From NCBI GenBank assembly GCA_024763075.1, contig JANTGF010000042.1, positions 1 to 36,861 of the forward strand: 36,861 bases of DNA, read 5' to 3'. The notes under the pieces are model-generated. The model worked only from the letters and a program-made list of their open reading frames with translations. It was not told the origin of the DNA and searched no databases. The DNA is from Bacteroidales bacterium. Lineage in GTDB: Bacteria; Bacteroidota; Bacteroidia; Bacteroidales; VadinHA17. A program made the position numbers and the translations under genes. Below are positions 6,990-14,905 of this stretch, piece after piece. Within the stretch, counting starts at the first letter, position 1, and each line of letters opens with the position of its first letter.

Positions 6990-9917
6990 ATGAAAAAGAT
7001 TTATTTAGGATTATTGTGTAGCCTGTTTATGGTTACCAGCTGGGGGCAAATTGCGTTTCAACAGGTTGCACCTCTGCCTCCTGCACCTCAAAATATTGCA
7101 AACTTTGACGGTGCAGAACGAAGTTCAATTGCTTTTGCCGATATTGATAATGACAATGACCAGGATGTGCTGATTACCGGTAGTGGTGGTTATTATCAAC
7201 ATTTCACGAAACTCTTTATCAATGATGGTATTGGAAACTTTTCTGTGGTAAAAGAGACTGCTTTTGATGGAATTGGTTATGGCTCAATTGCTTTTGCAGA
7301 CATCGACAATGACAATGACCAGGATGTGCTGATTACCGGTGAAAACGACTCTAATAAAAGAATCGCTAAACTTTACACCAACGATGGTACCGGAAACTTT
7401 TCAGAGGTCACCGGAACTCCATTTGATGGGGTCTGGCTAAGTTCTATAGCATGGGTTGACATAGATAACGACAACGATCAGGATATACTAATTACCGGTG
7501 AAAACGACTATGATAAAAGAATCGCTAAACTTTATACCAATGATGGTAACGGAATCTTTTCAGAGGTCACCGGAACTCCATTCGACGGAGTTAGATCAGG
7601 ATCCATCGCTTTTGCCGATATCAATAATGACAATGATCAGGATGTGCTGATTACCGGTGAAGACAGTTCCGGTGTTAGAATTGCAAAACTTTATTCCAAT
7701 AATGGAAATGGAAGCTTTACCGAGGTTACAGGAATCCCATTTGAAGGAGTTAAATATGGTTCCGTTGCTTTTGCTGATATCGACAATGATAACGATCAGG
7801 ATGTACTGATTACCGGTGATAACGGACCGTCTTCGGTAAAGCTTTACGCAAATAATGGAAATGGTAATTTTTCGGAAGTCACAGGAACTCCTTTTGATAA
7901 GGTTTTTGCTAGCTCCATTAGTTTTTCCGATATTGATAATGACAATGACCAGGATGTACTGATTACAGGACATAACGGATATACCAGCATTGCAAAACTT
8001 TATACGAATGATGGAAATGGCAGCTTTACGGAAGTAACAGAAACTCCTTTTATGGGGGTTTATTATGGTTCAGTTGCTTTTGCAGATATTGATAATGATA
8101 ACGATCAGGATGTACTCATTGTTGGAGGAAGTGCAATTTACAATCAACTTCTTGCAAACCTCTTTATCAACAATGGAAGTGGTCAGTTTGCATTGGTAAC
8201 TGGCTCTCCATTTAATGGTGTCAGTGCAAGCTCCATCGCCTTTACAGATATTGATAATGACAATGATCAGGATGTGCTGATTACCGGTTTTAATAATTCT
8301 TTTCAACGTATCACAGAGCTTTATTCCAATGATGGAAGTGGCAACTTTACAGAAGTCGCAGGAACTCCTTTTGAGGGAGTCTGGATGAGTTCAGTAGCAT
8401 TTGCTGACATCGATAACGACAATGATCAGGATGTACTGATTACCGGTGAAAATAGCTCATATCAAGTCCTTGCGAAACTCTATACCAATGATGGAAGTGG
8501 CAACTTTACAGAAGTCATCGGAACCCCTTTTGACAGTGTAAAAAACGGTTCCATTGCTTTTGCTGATATCGATAATGACAATGATCAGGATGTACTGATT
8601 ACCGGTGAAAACAGTTCCGGTGAAAAAATTGCAAAACTCTATACCAATAATGGTAATGAAAACTTTACCGAGGTTACAGAAGTCCCATTTGAAGGGGTTA
8701 AAGATGGTTCCGTAGCTTTTGCTGATATCGACAATGATAACGATCAGGATGTACTGATTACCGGTGATAACGGATCACCTTCGGTAAAGCTATATGCAAA
8801 TACTGGAAATGGTAATTTTTCGGAAGTCACAGGAACTCCTTTTAATGGAGTAAGTGGGGGCGATATTGCTTTTGCAGATATCGATAATGATGATGACCAG
8901 GATGTATTTATTACCGGATACCAAAGTTCATTCCCTTCTTTTAGAAGCATTGCAAAGCTCTATATGAATGATGGAGACGGCAACTTTACTGAAGTCACAG
9001 GAACTCCTTTTGAGGGAGTGAGCGGAAGCTCAATAGCTATTGCAGATTTTGATAATGATAATGATAAAGATTTAATAATTACCGGATATAACGGGATCCT
9101 CCCTTCTTCGAAACTTTTTACTAATAATGGAAGTGGTGCATTTTCTGAGGCTGATGGAATTCTATTAACAGGGGTTTCAGGAGGTTCTATTGCAGTTTGT
9201 GATATTGACAATGACAATGACCAGGATGTACTTATTACAGGAGAAAACAGCTCAAAACATTACATTGCAAATCTTTATAGGAATATCTCCTGTAGCTCAA
9301 CCACTGGTACGGATATCCAGACAGCATGTGGAAGTTTTACCTGGATAGATGGAATCACTTACACAAGCAGTAATAATACGGCAACTTTCACCCTGACAAA
9401 TTCAACAGGGTGTGATTCTATCGTTACACTGAACCTGACTATTAATACAATAGACATAAATGTAACCACAACAGGTTCAAGCATTACAGCAAATGAAACC
9501 GGAGCCTCTTATCAATGGATAAATTGCAACAATAACAATGCTGTAATTGCCGGAGAATCTTCTCAAAGTTTCACTGCATCTGAAAATGGTGATTATGCAG
9601 TTGTTGTATCAAAAAATGGATGTACAGACACTTCAGCATGTATAACTATTTCCACAGTTAGCATAGAAGAAAACACCTTATTTAATAATGTTTCCATCTT
9701 TCCTAATCCAAATCAGGGTCAGATTAATATTGATTTAGGCAGCTTAAAAGATGTTTCTTTAAAAGTATTTACGATAAGCGGACAATTGATATTTAATAAA
9801 GAAAATATCAGGGATTCAATCTATCAGTTTGAAATAAATGACGCACCAGCAGGGATTTACTTTATTGAAATATGCACTCAGGGAATGAAACAACAATATA
9901 AACTGGTTAAAAAGTAA
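6990..9917 (+). CDS. Secreted FG-GAP/VCBS-like repeat protein with type IX secretion sorting domain
   Basis: From the ATG at 6990 the protein is 975 aa. An open TTG at 6915 is rejected because the ATG is followed at once by a signal peptide (MKKIYLGLLCSLFMVTSWGQ). Residues about 40-760 hold 14 repeats of roughly 53 aa, each centred on a near-invariant AFADIDNDNDQDVLITG. The aspartate-rich DxDNDxDxD core is typical of calcium-binding loops in FG-GAP/VCBS beta-propeller repeats. A Cys-containing beta module (about 770-825) and an Ig-like/PKD-like module (about 825-885) follow. The last 80 residues are a type A C-terminal sorting domain, with FPNPNQG near 904-910 and the ending GMKQQYKLVKK. The protein should cross the outer membrane by type IX secretion and be surface-anchored or released. 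Its ligand is unknown. Confidence 0.9.
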   Translation: MKKIYLGLLCSLFMVTSWGQIAFQQVAPLPPAPQNIANFDGAERSSIAFADIDNDNDQDVLITGSGGYYQHFTKLFINDGIGNFSVVKETAFDGIGYGSIAFADIDNDNDQDVLITGENDSNKRIAKLYTNDGTGNFSEVTGTPFDGVWLSSIAWVDIDNDNDQDILITGENDYDKRIAKLYTNDGNGIFSEVTGTPFDGVRSGSIAFADINNDNDQDVLITGEDSSGVRIAKLYSNNGNGSFTEVTGIPFEGVKYGSVAFADIDNDNDQDVLITGDNGPSSVKLYANNGNGNFSEVTGTPFDKVFASSISFSDIDNDNDQDVLITGHNGYTSIAKLYTNDGNGSFTEVTETPFMGVYYGSVAFADIDNDNDQDVLIVGGSAIYNQLLANLFINNGSGQFALVTGSPFNGVSASSIAFTDIDNDNDQDVLITGFNNSFQRITELYSNDGSGNFTEVAGTPFEGVWMSSVAFADIDNDNDQDVLITGENSSYQVLAKLYTNDGSGNFTEVIGTPFDSVKNGSIAFADIDNDNDQDVLITGENSSGEKIAKLYTNNGNENFTEVTEVPFEGVKDGSVAFADIDNDNDQDVLITGDNGSPSVKLYANTGNGNFSEVTGTPFNGVSGGDIAFADIDNDDDQDVFITGYQSSFPSFRSIAKLYMNDGDGNFTEVTGTPFEGVSGSSIAIADFDNDNDKDLIITGYNGILPSSKLFTNNGSGAFSEADGILLTGVSGGSIAVCDIDNDNDQDVLITGENSSKHYIANLYRNISCSSTTGTDIQTACGSFTWIDGITYTSSNNTATFTLTNSTGCDSIVTLNLTINTIDINVTTTGSSITANETGASYQWINCNNNNAVIAGESSQSFTASENGDYAVVVSKNGCTDTSACITISTVSIEENTLFNNVSIFPNPNQGQINIDLGSLKDVSLKVFTISGQLIFNKENIRDSIYQFEINDAPAGIYFIEICTQGMKQQYKLVKK
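7110..9290 (+). repeat. Fourteen tandem coding repeats of about 159 bases
   Basis: The FG-GAP repeats are close at DNA level, around a GATAATGACAATGACCAGGA-like core. A two-repeat block beginning near 7660 (CAGTTCCGGTG) recurs 948 bases later near 8611. It shares long runs including the GATAACGGA...TCGGTAAAGCT part, so a multi-repeat duplication occurred on top of single-unit expansion. Confidence 0.85.
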
Positions 9918-9936
9918 CAATCTGCCAAAAAATACA

Positions 9937-9976
9937 AAAGACAAAGCTACCTTTCTTGAAGGTGGCTTTGTCTTTT
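9937..9976. terminator. Bidirectional rho-independent terminator
   Basis: A long inverted repeat: AAAAGACAAAGC pairs with GCTTTGTCTTTT around an inner ACCTTTCTTGAAGGT-like segment. T-rich sequence follows on both strands. It lies between the convergent FG-GAP protein and hydroxyacid dehydrogenase genes, so it probably serves both. Confidence 0.85.
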
Positions 9977-10020
9977 CCCTTCAAACTAAAACTCATTAGA
10001 ATTCCTTCACTAAAATTATA

Positions 10021-10959
10021 TCAAACATGAAAATCAAATTCCCGAATATTCCTAATCACTCCTTCCATCAGCTTTTCCCGTGCCTCCTCACTGGTCCAGG
10101 CTATATGCGGGGTGAGTACAAGTTTATGAATCTTACTGATTTTCAATAAAGGATTGTCTATTTCTACAGGTTCCTGACTAAAAACATCTATTCCTGCTCC
10201 ACCAATCAAGTCATTATCAATAGCTTCTGCAAGTGCATATTCATCTACAATCCCTCCCCTGCCAGTATTTAACAAAAACGCATCATGCTTCATTTGCTTC
10301 AGCTCTTTTTGTCCGATCAGGTCCTTTGTTCTTTCATTCAAAGGACAGTGGATAGATATCACATCAGAGCTTTTCAGAAGTTCACTCAGGGTAGTGTGTT
10401 TAAAATCAGCATTCAGGTTGTCTCCCGATGTGGAAAAATAGATCACCTTTGCTCCGAATGCGTGTGCAATTTCTGCTACACGCTTTCCAATTGTTCCCAG
10501 GCCTATGATTCCAAATGTTTTTCCATTCAATTCCCTCCAGCTTTGTCCTAAATGTGTAAAAACCCGACTGGCAGAATAAGCTCCGTCTTTCACAAAATGA
10601 TCATAGTAAGGAATCCGGTTAAACAGATAAAACAAGAGGGAGAAAGTATGCTGTGCCACACTTTCCGTGCTGTATCCGGCTACATTTTTTACCATTATAC
10701 TTTTCTTAGCTGCATAATCAAGGTCCACATTATTCATTCCGGTAGCTGCCACGCAAACCAGTTTCATTTCAGGGCAGGCGTCCATCACCACACGGTCAAT
10801 AACTACCTTATTGGTAATAACCACCTCATTGCCTGAAATTCTGTTGATCCGTTCATCTGCAGATGTAAACGGATAAGTGGTCAGTGTTCCCAGTTTTTCT
10901 AATTCTTTCAGACCTTTTACTTTTCCAACTGTTTCGGTATCAAGAAATACAATTTTCAT
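10021..10959 (-). CDS. D-isomer-specific 2-hydroxyacid dehydrogenase
   Basis: The protein is 312 aa, normal for the family. It interconverts a 2-oxo acid and a D-2-hydroxy acid with a nicotinamide cofactor in the cytosol. The cofactor-binding Rossmann motif is GLGTIG (153-158). The catalytic triad is visible as Arg234 (NTGRGGIVDE), Glu263 (SQEPVE) and His285 (LTPHIAW). The end of the second strand of the Rossmann fold reads VIYFSTSG, with no acidic residue where NAD-specific members carry Asp. NADP use is therefore possible. The overall pattern resembles glycerate dehydrogenase/hydroxypyruvate reductase, but the exact substrate cannot be fixed from sequence alone. It is a single gene. Confidence 0.85.
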   Translation of the reverse strand: MKIVFLDTETVGKVKGLKELEKLGTLTTYPFTSADERINRISGNEVVITNKVVIDRVVMDACPEMKLVCVAATGMNNVDLDYAAKKSIMVKNVAGYSTESVAQHTFSLLFYLFNRIPYYDHFVKDGAYSASRVFTHLGQSWRELNGKTFGIIGLGTIGKRVAEIAHAFGAKVIYFSTSGDNLNADFKHTTLSELLKSSDVISIHCPLNERTKDLIGQKELKQMKHDAFLLNTGRGGIVDEYALAEAIDNDLIGGAGIDVFSQEPVEIDNPLLKISKIHKLVLTPHIAWTSEEAREKLMEGVIRNIREFDFHV

Positions 10960-11078
10960 ACGACTTCAATTTCTTTTTAAATCCATCTTTTCCCTAAAGC
11001 AAACGATTAAAAACCAGACACAATAAAACATGCCATAAAGGTTTACAAAAATATAGTAATAATCAATTTAAAATTATG

Positions 11079-11086
11079 TAAATTTG
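11079..11086 (+). promoter_or_regulatory. Candidate -7 promoter box for the patatin-like gene
   Basis: TAAATTTG matches TAnnTTTG, 81 bases upstream of the ATG at 11168. No good TTG was seen at the expected -33 distance. Confidence 0.3.
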
Positions 11087-11167
11087 TTTTTTACCTAAAA
11101 GATTCTTCTTTTATCCCGGAACGGATTTTCAGATAAATGATGAAATAATACGAATACCTGAACGTAA

Positions 11168-12058
11168 ATGTCAGAAAAAACACGTAAAACTGTATCCCTG
11201 GTCCTTGGTAGTGGTGGCGCCAGAGGGCTTGCCCACATAGGTGTGATCAAATGGCTTCTGGAAAATAATTATGAAATTAAATCAATTACAGGATGTTCCA
11301 TAGGTTCACTGATTGGTGGTGTTTATGCTACAGGCAAACTGGAGCAACTTGAAAAATGGATGAGTTCTATTACCAGTGCTGACATTATTACCTTACTGGA
11401 TATCTCATGGGACGGAAGCGGATTGTTTAAAGGCGATAAAATAATAAACACGCTTGTTGATCTTGTTGGTGAAACACAAATTGAAAACCTGCCTATTCCA
11501 TTTACTGCAGTTGCTGCCGACATTCAGGCAGAAAAAGAAGTCTGGATCAACTCCGGCTCTCTTTTTAATGCCATCAGAGCATCTATCTCACTCCCTCTTT
11601 TTTTCACTCCTGTTGATTATAAAGGGACAAAACTGATTGATGGCGGGGTGTTAAATCCGGTTCCGATTGCACCCACTTTTGGCGACAATACCGATCTTAC
11701 CATTGCTGTTAATCTGGGAGGGACTTTAAGCAATACTGGTAATGATGCCATTCACAAATCTGAAAAACAAATAAATTACATGCGCTTTCAAACCGGCATA
11801 AAAAAATTCATTCAAAAACTTAATGAGGGTAGTAAGGAAAACGTGACACAAAACAGAAATATGTATGATGTGGCCAATATGGCTTTCGATGCAATGCAAA
11901 GTACAATCGGCAGGCAAAAGATTGCAGCTTACCCTCCTGATGTTGTCATAGAAATTGCAAGAAATGCCTGTGGAACCCTGGAATTTGACCGGTCATCAGA
12001 AATGATAGATTTGGGATATAGGACTGCAAAAACTTATTTTACCAGGAATAACTATTAA
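11168..12058 (+). CDS. Patatin-like phospholipase (RssA/YchK type)
   Basis: The protein is 296 aa. Patatin-like enzymes use a Ser-Asp dyad to hydrolyse acyl esters of lipids. The oxyanion-hole motif is GSGGARG (14-20), the nucleophile elbow is GCSIGS with Ser44, and the second catalytic residue is Asp158 in DGG. There is no signal peptide or long extra domain, so a cytosolic or inner-membrane-associated enzyme is expected, like the short bacterial RssA group. Its natural lipid is unknown. The gene stands alone, 108 bases ahead of the HdeD-like gene. Confidence 0.88.
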   Translation: MSEKTRKTVSLVLGSGGARGLAHIGVIKWLLENNYEIKSITGCSIGSLIGGVYATGKLEQLEKWMSSITSADIITLLDISWDGSGLFKGDKIINTLVDLVGETQIENLPIPFTAVAADIQAEKEVWINSGSLFNAIRASISLPLFFTPVDYKGTKLIDGGVLNPVPIAPTFGDNTDLTIAVNLGGTLSNTGNDAIHKSEKQINYMRFQTGIKKFIQKLNEGSKENVTQNRNMYDVANMAFDAMQSTIGRQKIAAYPPDVVIEIARNACGTLEFDRSSEMIDLGYRTAKTYFTRNNY

Positions 12059-12166
12059 TGTGACTTGATTATTTTACACAACATAATGATAAAAAATCAT
12101 ATAGATACAATCAAATCATTCATTTGAATATGCATTTTATATTTATTCATTCAAAAACCTCATCTT

Positions 12167-12763
12167 ATGAATAATTCAATTTTATCAGTTAACGAAATCC
12201 GGGCTCATATTAATAACTGGTGGGTAATCCTGCTCCTGGGTTTTATTTTTTTTGCTATGGGTTTTATCGTAATGGCCAATCCGCTGGAAAGCTATGTGGC
12301 ACTTGCCATATTCTTTGCTGCAAGTATGTTGGTGTCAGGTATTTTCCAGATTGTATTTTCCATCGCTAACCGGGAAGAAGTTGAAGGCTGGGGATGGCAA
12401 CTGGCCCTGGGAATTATGGAAACCATCATTGGATTGATTCTGATATTCAACCTTGGAATAACACTGGCTATTTTGCCATTTTATGTTGGTTTCTGGCTGT
12501 TGTTCCGGTCTTTTGCCCTGATTGGATTTTCTTTTGAATTAAAAAACTATAAAGTAATGAGCTGGGGTTATTATCTTGTATTTGGAATTCTACTGGCATT
12601 GTTTGCCTGGCTTATTATTTTACGGCCCGTATTTGGTGGAATTACCATTATTACATGGACAGCCATCGCATTTATAATTGCAGGTACTGCACACATTATG
12701 CTTTCCTTCCGGTTGAAGAAAATAAATAACAGAATTGTTAAAGTTGAAAAAGCCTTGGAATAG
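12167..12763 (+). CDS. HdeD family (DUF308) membrane protein
   Basis: The protein is 198 aa, with six predicted transmembrane helices arranged as three similar pairs. The first pair begins at WWVILLLGFIFFAMGFIVMANP (about 18-39). Each pair carries the small-residue-rich pattern typical of DUF308/HdeD proteins. E. coli HdeD contributes to acid resistance at high cell density. Transfer of that role to this protein is only by family membership. The C-terminus ends in a short charged, possibly coiled segment. The gene is convergent with the thioredoxin-fold gene downstream. Confidence 0.8.
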   Translation: MNNSILSVNEIRAHINNWWVILLLGFIFFAMGFIVMANPLESYVALAIFFAASMLVSGIFQIVFSIANREEVEGWGWQLALGIMETIIGLILIFNLGITLAILPFYVGFWLLFRSFALIGFSFELKNYKVMSWGYYLVFGILLALFAWLIILRPVFGGITIITWTAIAFIIAGTAHIMLSFRLKKINNRIVKVEKALE

Positions 12764-12789
12764 TATTTCCTGAAGCACAACATTAGTAA

Positions 12790-12808
12790 TATCTGAGAAC
12801 CTCAGATA
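12790..12808. terminator. Short hairpin between convergent genes
   Basis: TATCTGAG-AAC-CTCAGATA is a perfect 8-bp stem with a 3-base loop, lying between the HdeD-like stop and the stop of the leftward thioredoxin-fold gene. There is no strong T-tract on either side, so it may be a weak terminator or an mRNA 3' end stabiliser. Confidence 0.35.
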
Positions 12809-12814
12809 GTTGAT

Positions 12815-14260
12815 TTACTTATCCGATCGTGAGTTTTCACTGCCGGATTCTTTCTCTTTTAAAAGTATTGATTCAAAAAAACTTTCAAACCCTTCCAGAG
12901 GTGCCTTAGCTGGTATTTTGAGTAACCGTGAATTCCTGTCAATTAAGATAAACGTAGGGTAAGCCCGTACATTATACTTTTCGGGTAAATCAGAATGAGC
13001 TCCTATATATAAAAAGTTCCATTTGTAAGAATAGAGTTCTATCCGGTTTTTCATATCTTCGGGTGTTTTATCAACTATCAGGGTAAGTACCGCCAAATCA
13101 CTTTTAAACTTTTTAGCGAGCTCTCCAAGTTCCGGAAACTGAACCTGACAGGCATAATTTTGAAAACCTGCAAAATTAAAATAAACGTAACGTCCCTTAA
13201 AGTCTTTAAGACTCACCCATTTTTTTTCAGCATTCAATAAGCTGAAACCTGGTGCAGGATTACCCGGATCCAGACGGGTCACCTTCCATCTTATGTATGA
13301 TGCAAGACTTTTATGCAATTTCACTGAGGTAGATTTTCTCAATCCTTCAAGCAATTCAAGTAATACTTCTTTTGAAAAATCAGATTGAAAGAATTCCTCA
13401 TAAATTCCTTTGAGCAAAGCCAGTTCCAGTAAACTGTCACTATTAAAAAATTCTCTTTTCTTCAGGAATGCTTTTAACTCAGGATAACTTTTGTCTCTGT
13501 ATATGGAAATAACCACTTCCTGGTTCTCAGGCAATTTGGTAACATTATATAGAAATCGCCTATAAACCCGGTTAAATAAATCATAAAAAGCGGGATTATT
13601 AATTGCAACACTCAGGGAAGAAAACCGTGGGTAAAGTTGTTGCTTCCGGATCCCGGAGAAATCCAGAAACTCCAGCTCCTCCATCCTGTATTCCATATAT
13701 TCAAGGAAAAAGCGATTTCTTACCCCGGCAAAAGAACTATCAAGCACTTTTTTAAAATTTTCTATATCCGGTTTTGAATTTCTTGTATAAATGTCCAGAG
13801 CATATTCATTAAAAAAAGGAGTAAACAGTTTATCAAACTTATGGATCAGCATGTTCAGATCATCTTCCCCTATATCTTCAATTCCTAACTGAACAAGTTC
13901 AGGTTTAAAAAACGGATTTAGGACATCTTCATCAGATTTTGGACTTTTTGGGGGAAGCAATATACGGTAATGTCTCCCCGGTTCCACAAAAAAATACCCC
14001 TGAACTTTTCCAAGGTTAACTTTAATCTGACGTACAAGCTTACTTTCGAAACTAATTATAAAGTCTCCGGTTTTGCTGATTCTGGTTTTCCCAGCAATTT
14101 CAGAATAACCGGTGAACGGATCAACGGAATAGACAAATTTGAGTGAATCACCTGCATAATCCGGGGAATGACCGGAAATGACAATATTACCTGCAAGTCC
14201 TTTTCCTGAGAAGGAACCTAATAAAACAAAAAACAGTAATGGAAGAATTTTAATCAACAT
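12815..14260 (-). CDS. Thioredoxin-fold (TlpA/AhpC-like) periplasmic protein lacking the CxxC motif
   Basis: The protein is 481 aa. Residues 1-24 form a signal peptide. A DUF4369-like beta region is possible at about 25-110, then a helical middle section to about 325. A TlpA-type thioredoxin fold starts with NPAPGFSLLNAEKKWVSLKD (about 334-353) and YVYFNFAGF. Where TlpA proteins have WCxxC this one reads FQNYAC, leaving Cys371 as the only cysteine I can find in the whole protein. It cannot form the usual intramolecular disulfide, so it may be a structural or chaperone-like relative, or act through mixed disulfides. Its start overlaps the 3' end of coaD by 11 bases, which implies translational coupling. 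Confidence 0.75.
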   Translation of the reverse strand: MLIKILPLLFFVLLGSFSGKGLAGNIVISGHSPDYAGDSLKFVYSVDPFTGYSEIAGKTRISKTGDFIISFESKLVRQIKVNLGKVQGYFFVEPGRHYRILLPPKSPKSDEDVLNPFFKPELVQLGIEDIGEDDLNMLIHKFDKLFTPFFNEYALDIYTRNSKPDIENFKKVLDSSFAGVRNRFFLEYMEYRMEELEFLDFSGIRKQQLYPRFSSLSVAINNPAFYDLFNRVYRRFLYNVTKLPENQEVVISIYRDKSYPELKAFLKKREFFNSDSLLELALLKGIYEEFFQSDFSKEVLLELLEGLRKSTSVKLHKSLASYIRWKVTRLDPGNPAPGFSLLNAEKKWVSLKDFKGRYVYFNFAGFQNYACQVQFPELGELAKKFKSDLAVLTLIVDKTPEDMKNRIELYSYKWNFLYIGAHSDLPEKYNVRAYPTFILIDRNSRLLKIPAKAPLEGFESFFESILLKEKESGSENSRSDK

Positions 14261-14747
14261 CCTGCGGAGTATCGTTAATTATCCTGTCCTTAAGCTCTTC
14301 CGAACCCGGTAAGAATTTCCTTGCATCTCCACCATGCCTCAAAATATCCCTGACAATGCTGGAATTCACATATGTATGGTCAGGAGCCGTTAACAAAAAA
14401 ACTGATTCAATACCTGAATCCATTGCCTTATTCACCTGGGCAATGGCTCTCTCATATTCGAAATCGGCAGCTGTACGCAGGCCTCTCAATAAAAATCCTG
14501 CATGAACCGACTTGCAAAAGTCAACGGTTAGTTCTGTATAATCCATCACCTTAACATTCGGAACATCTTCAAACACATCACGTATCCATCCCAGCCTTTT
14601 TTCAAGGGGATAAAAGCCTTTTTTATTGGTATTTAAACCAATGGCTATAATTATTTCATCAAAAATTGTGAGAGCTCTTTTAACCACAGACTCATGGCCT
14701 ATGGTAAAAGGATCGAACGAACCGGGAAAGACGGCTATTTTCTTCAT
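14250..14747 (-). CDS. coaD: Phosphopantetheine adenylyltransferase
   Basis: The protein is 165 aa, the usual length. It transfers AMP from ATP to 4'-phosphopantetheine to make dephospho-CoA, the penultimate step of coenzyme A synthesis, in the cytosol. The nucleotidyltransferase motif is FPGSFDPFTIGH, with TIGH at 15-18. The RGLRTAADFEYE segment and the distal NSSIVRDI segment (ISS-x-VR type) complete the active site. The start is the ATG at 14747. The gene overlaps the downstream thioredoxin-fold gene and lies 158 bases after lon on the same strand. Confidence 0.96.
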   Translation of the reverse strand: MKKIAVFPGSFDPFTIGHESVVKRALTIFDEIIIAIGLNTNKKGFYPLEKRLGWIRDVFEDVPNVKVMDYTELTVDFCKSVHAGFLLRGLRTAADFEYERAIAQVNKAMDSGIESVFLLTAPDHTYVNSSIVRDILRHGGDARKFLPGSEELKDRIINDTPQDVD

Positions 14748-14905
14748 TATAAAAGAATTAAAATGAATATCTGAAAAAACAAAATATTCCTGGACAGCTT
14801 ACTATCCAAGCAAATTTAAAACTTTTAATTGGAATACAAGACATTCACATTGAAAATGGTCCTGACGGTCAAATATAAAAAATGGAAAAGAAATTACCAG
14901 GGAAA

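Noticed and set aside
7596-9217. Several minus-strand frames opposite the FG-GAP gene
   Set aside because: They are mirror images of the repeated DNA in the plus-strand coding sequence and repeat with the same period.
7110-9290. Regularly spaced DNA repeats that could suggest a CRISPR array
   Set aside because: The period is about 159 bases, the whole stretch is one open frame, and the repeats encode FG-GAP-like blades. There are no short direct repeats with unique spacers.
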